The translations under genes and the position numbers were made by a program. Of a stretch of 5,991 nucleotides of DNA, positions 5,340 through 5,991 are shown in pieces. The stretch spans positions 1 to 5,991 of the forward strand of contig CAZBLH010000051.1 in assembly GCA_964492775.1 (NCBI GenBank), written 5' to 3'. This stretch comes from WRDS01 sp964492775 (GTDB taxonomy: Bacteria; Actinomycetota; Coriobacteriia; Anaerosomatales; PHET01). Each line of letters opens with the position of its first letter. The first letter of the stretch is position 1. The notes beneath the pieces were generated by a model. That model was not told where the DNA came from. It saw nothing but the letters and a program-made list of their open reading frames with translations, and searched no databases.

Positions 5340-5705
5340 GTGGCCTACGTATTGACGATTGTCGCTTCAAGCATCTTATGACCGCTGCTGCAGCTTGCGG
5401 TGTTTTGGCTGCGCTTTGGCAGACTCCCTCCTGGCGGCCCAGCCGAGAGCCTTGTCTTCCTTCCGATGGGACTTGTTGCGGGCGTTGTCGCCGCCGCCTT
5501 GCTTCATTTGTCCGAGTCTCAACAGCAACGTCGTCTGGTGCTTACGGGATACCTTCTAGCCTCGCCATTCGCCATCCTCGGTAGCCTTCTTGGCGGGCTC
5601 GTGTTCACGGGTTGGCTGGGAGCACTCGTATTCGGCGCGCTGCCGCTCGCGGTGGGCTGCCTACTTGGATTCCTCGTCGGCCGGATTCGCCGTCCGGAGG
5701 ACTGA
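5340..5705 (+). pseudogene. Small membrane protein interrupted by one in-frame TGA
   Basis: From GTG 5340 the frame reads VAYVLTIVASSIL, meets TGA at 5379-5381, and continues in the same frame as PLLQLAVFWLRFG to the final TGA at 5703-5705. Read through, it is a 121-residue, strongly hydrophobic protein with about four membrane helices. The first spans the interrupted codon, the second is LVFLPMGLVAGVVAAALLH, and the last part, TGYLLASPFAILGSLLGGLV through GALPLAVGCLLGFLVG, fills two more. It ends in a basic/acidic tail. The pieces are continuous without any frame change, and a Trp (TGG) at residue 14 would fit the helix. An inverted repeat (ACCGC 5381-5385, GCGGT 5397-5401) directly follows the TGA. 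Translation from GTG 5400 alone would lack most of helix one and has no ribosome site. I do not recognise the family. A recent nonsense mutation, a base error, or readthrough are all possible. Confidence 0.6.
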
Positions 5706-5811
5706 CAACACCCACTGCGTGAGGCTGCTGAGTGTCCTCGGCTATCATCGGACGCCGAACGAGTCCTGCTGATTGTCTGCGACGGCTGCGACACCGACTG
5801 GGGGAGTACGA

Positions 5812-5991
5812 GTGAGCGTTATCCGGTTAAGCACCCGCGACACGGATGAGTTGCTTGCCGCCATCCTGAGAAGTCGTGAGCTGCATCACCCATGGGTTTC
5901 ACCGCCAGACAACTCTGAGGCGCTCGCGGAGTACCTCGGAGCGGACCCGCTGATGCGCATCCCCTACGGGGTTCGCCATTCGAACGGGGAT
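5812..5991 (+). CDS. GNAT acetyltransferase, RimJ/RimL-like, 5' part
   Basis: The first 60 codons of this gene are inside the window; it runs off the right edge. The start VSVIRLSTRDTDELLAAILR followed by SRELHHPWVSPP is characteristic of the RimJ/RimL-type GNAT family, in which a short N-terminal strand, helix one and a conserved (L/H)HxPWV segment precede the acetyl-CoA domain. These enzymes acetylate N-terminal or side-chain amines of proteins or small molecules. The acetyl-CoA-binding loop is not in the window, so the call rests on the N-terminal region. GTG 5812 is supported by GGGGAG at 5801-5806, five bases upstream. It is the second acetyltransferase within 1 kb but belongs to a different GNAT subgroup, so it is not a tandem duplicate. 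Confidence 0.75.
   Translation, partial: MSVIRLSTRDTDELLAAILRSRELHHPWVSPPDNSEALAEYLGADPLMRIPYGVRHSNGD

Noticed and set aside
5352..5380. Possible promoter TTGACG ... CTTATG with 17-bp spacing
   Set aside because: The -10 match is poor, and the site lies inside the coding frame that starts at GTG 5340.
5379..5401. Selenocysteine insertion at the TGA
   Set aside because: The short stem after the TGA lacks recognisable SECIS loop features, and a selenocysteine in the middle of a predicted membrane helix of a non-redox protein is unlikely.
5743..5748. TATCAT as a -10 box for the last acetyltransferase gene
   Set aside because: No acceptable -35 element lies 16-18 bases upstream; a single hexamer is not enough to call a promoter.

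Overview
This is a GC-rich bacterial segment (I estimate low-60s percent GC) in which every supported gene lies on the + strand. The genes are short, belong to unrelated families, and mostly carry their own Shine-Dalgarno sequences; spacers run from a few bases to about 180 bp. High GC at third codon positions, frequent GTG/TTG starts and the mix of RDD, DinB, GNAT, Arr and RibD-type reductase genes would suit an actinobacterial (for example Coriobacteriia-like) or similar high-GC environmental genome. No taxonomic marker is present, so this is only a guess.

Layout: (1) 1-242, the 3' part of a small cysteine-rich protein with no usable in-frame start. (2) 243-654, an isoprenylcysteine methyltransferase-like membrane protein split by a frameshift. 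(3) 682-720, a palindromic spacer. (4) 747-1403, a DUF3267-type membrane metallopeptidase-like protein with an HEALH motif. (5) about 1408-1597, an unrecognised coding remnant that seems frameshifted. (6) 1623-2078, a full-length Arr rifamycin ADP-ribosyltransferase, the most confident call. (7) 2079-2258, a hairpin-rich spacer. (8) 2259-2846, an RDD membrane protein. (9) 2933-3430, an HD-domain hydrolase, preceded by a tiny overlapping ORF. (10) 3518-4135, a dihydrofolate reductase/RibD C-terminal family protein flanked by a short inverted repeat and followed by a strong hairpin. (11) 4210-4689, a DinB-family protein. (12) 4799-5236, a YjaB-like GNAT acetyltransferase. (13) 5340-5705, a small membrane protein whose reading frame is interrupted by one TGA. 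(14) 5812-end, the start of a second, RimJ/RimL-like GNAT acetyltransferase.

The genes do not form one pathway. The window reads as an accessory region of single-gene units, several of a stress, detoxification or resistance type (Arr, two GNATs, DinB, a reductase). It superficially resembles an integron cassette array, but I found no convincing attC sites and no integrase, so I do not call one. Three or four genes are interrupted by frameshifts or a nonsense codon. That means either gene decay in an unstable region or small sequence errors, and the distinction matters for reading the window. I see no confident promoter, tRNA, rRNA, CRISPR array or transposase. I did not find a clearly new multi-gene system; the best leads are the TGA-interrupted membrane protein, the small cysteine-rich protein and the inverted repeat around the reductase gene.
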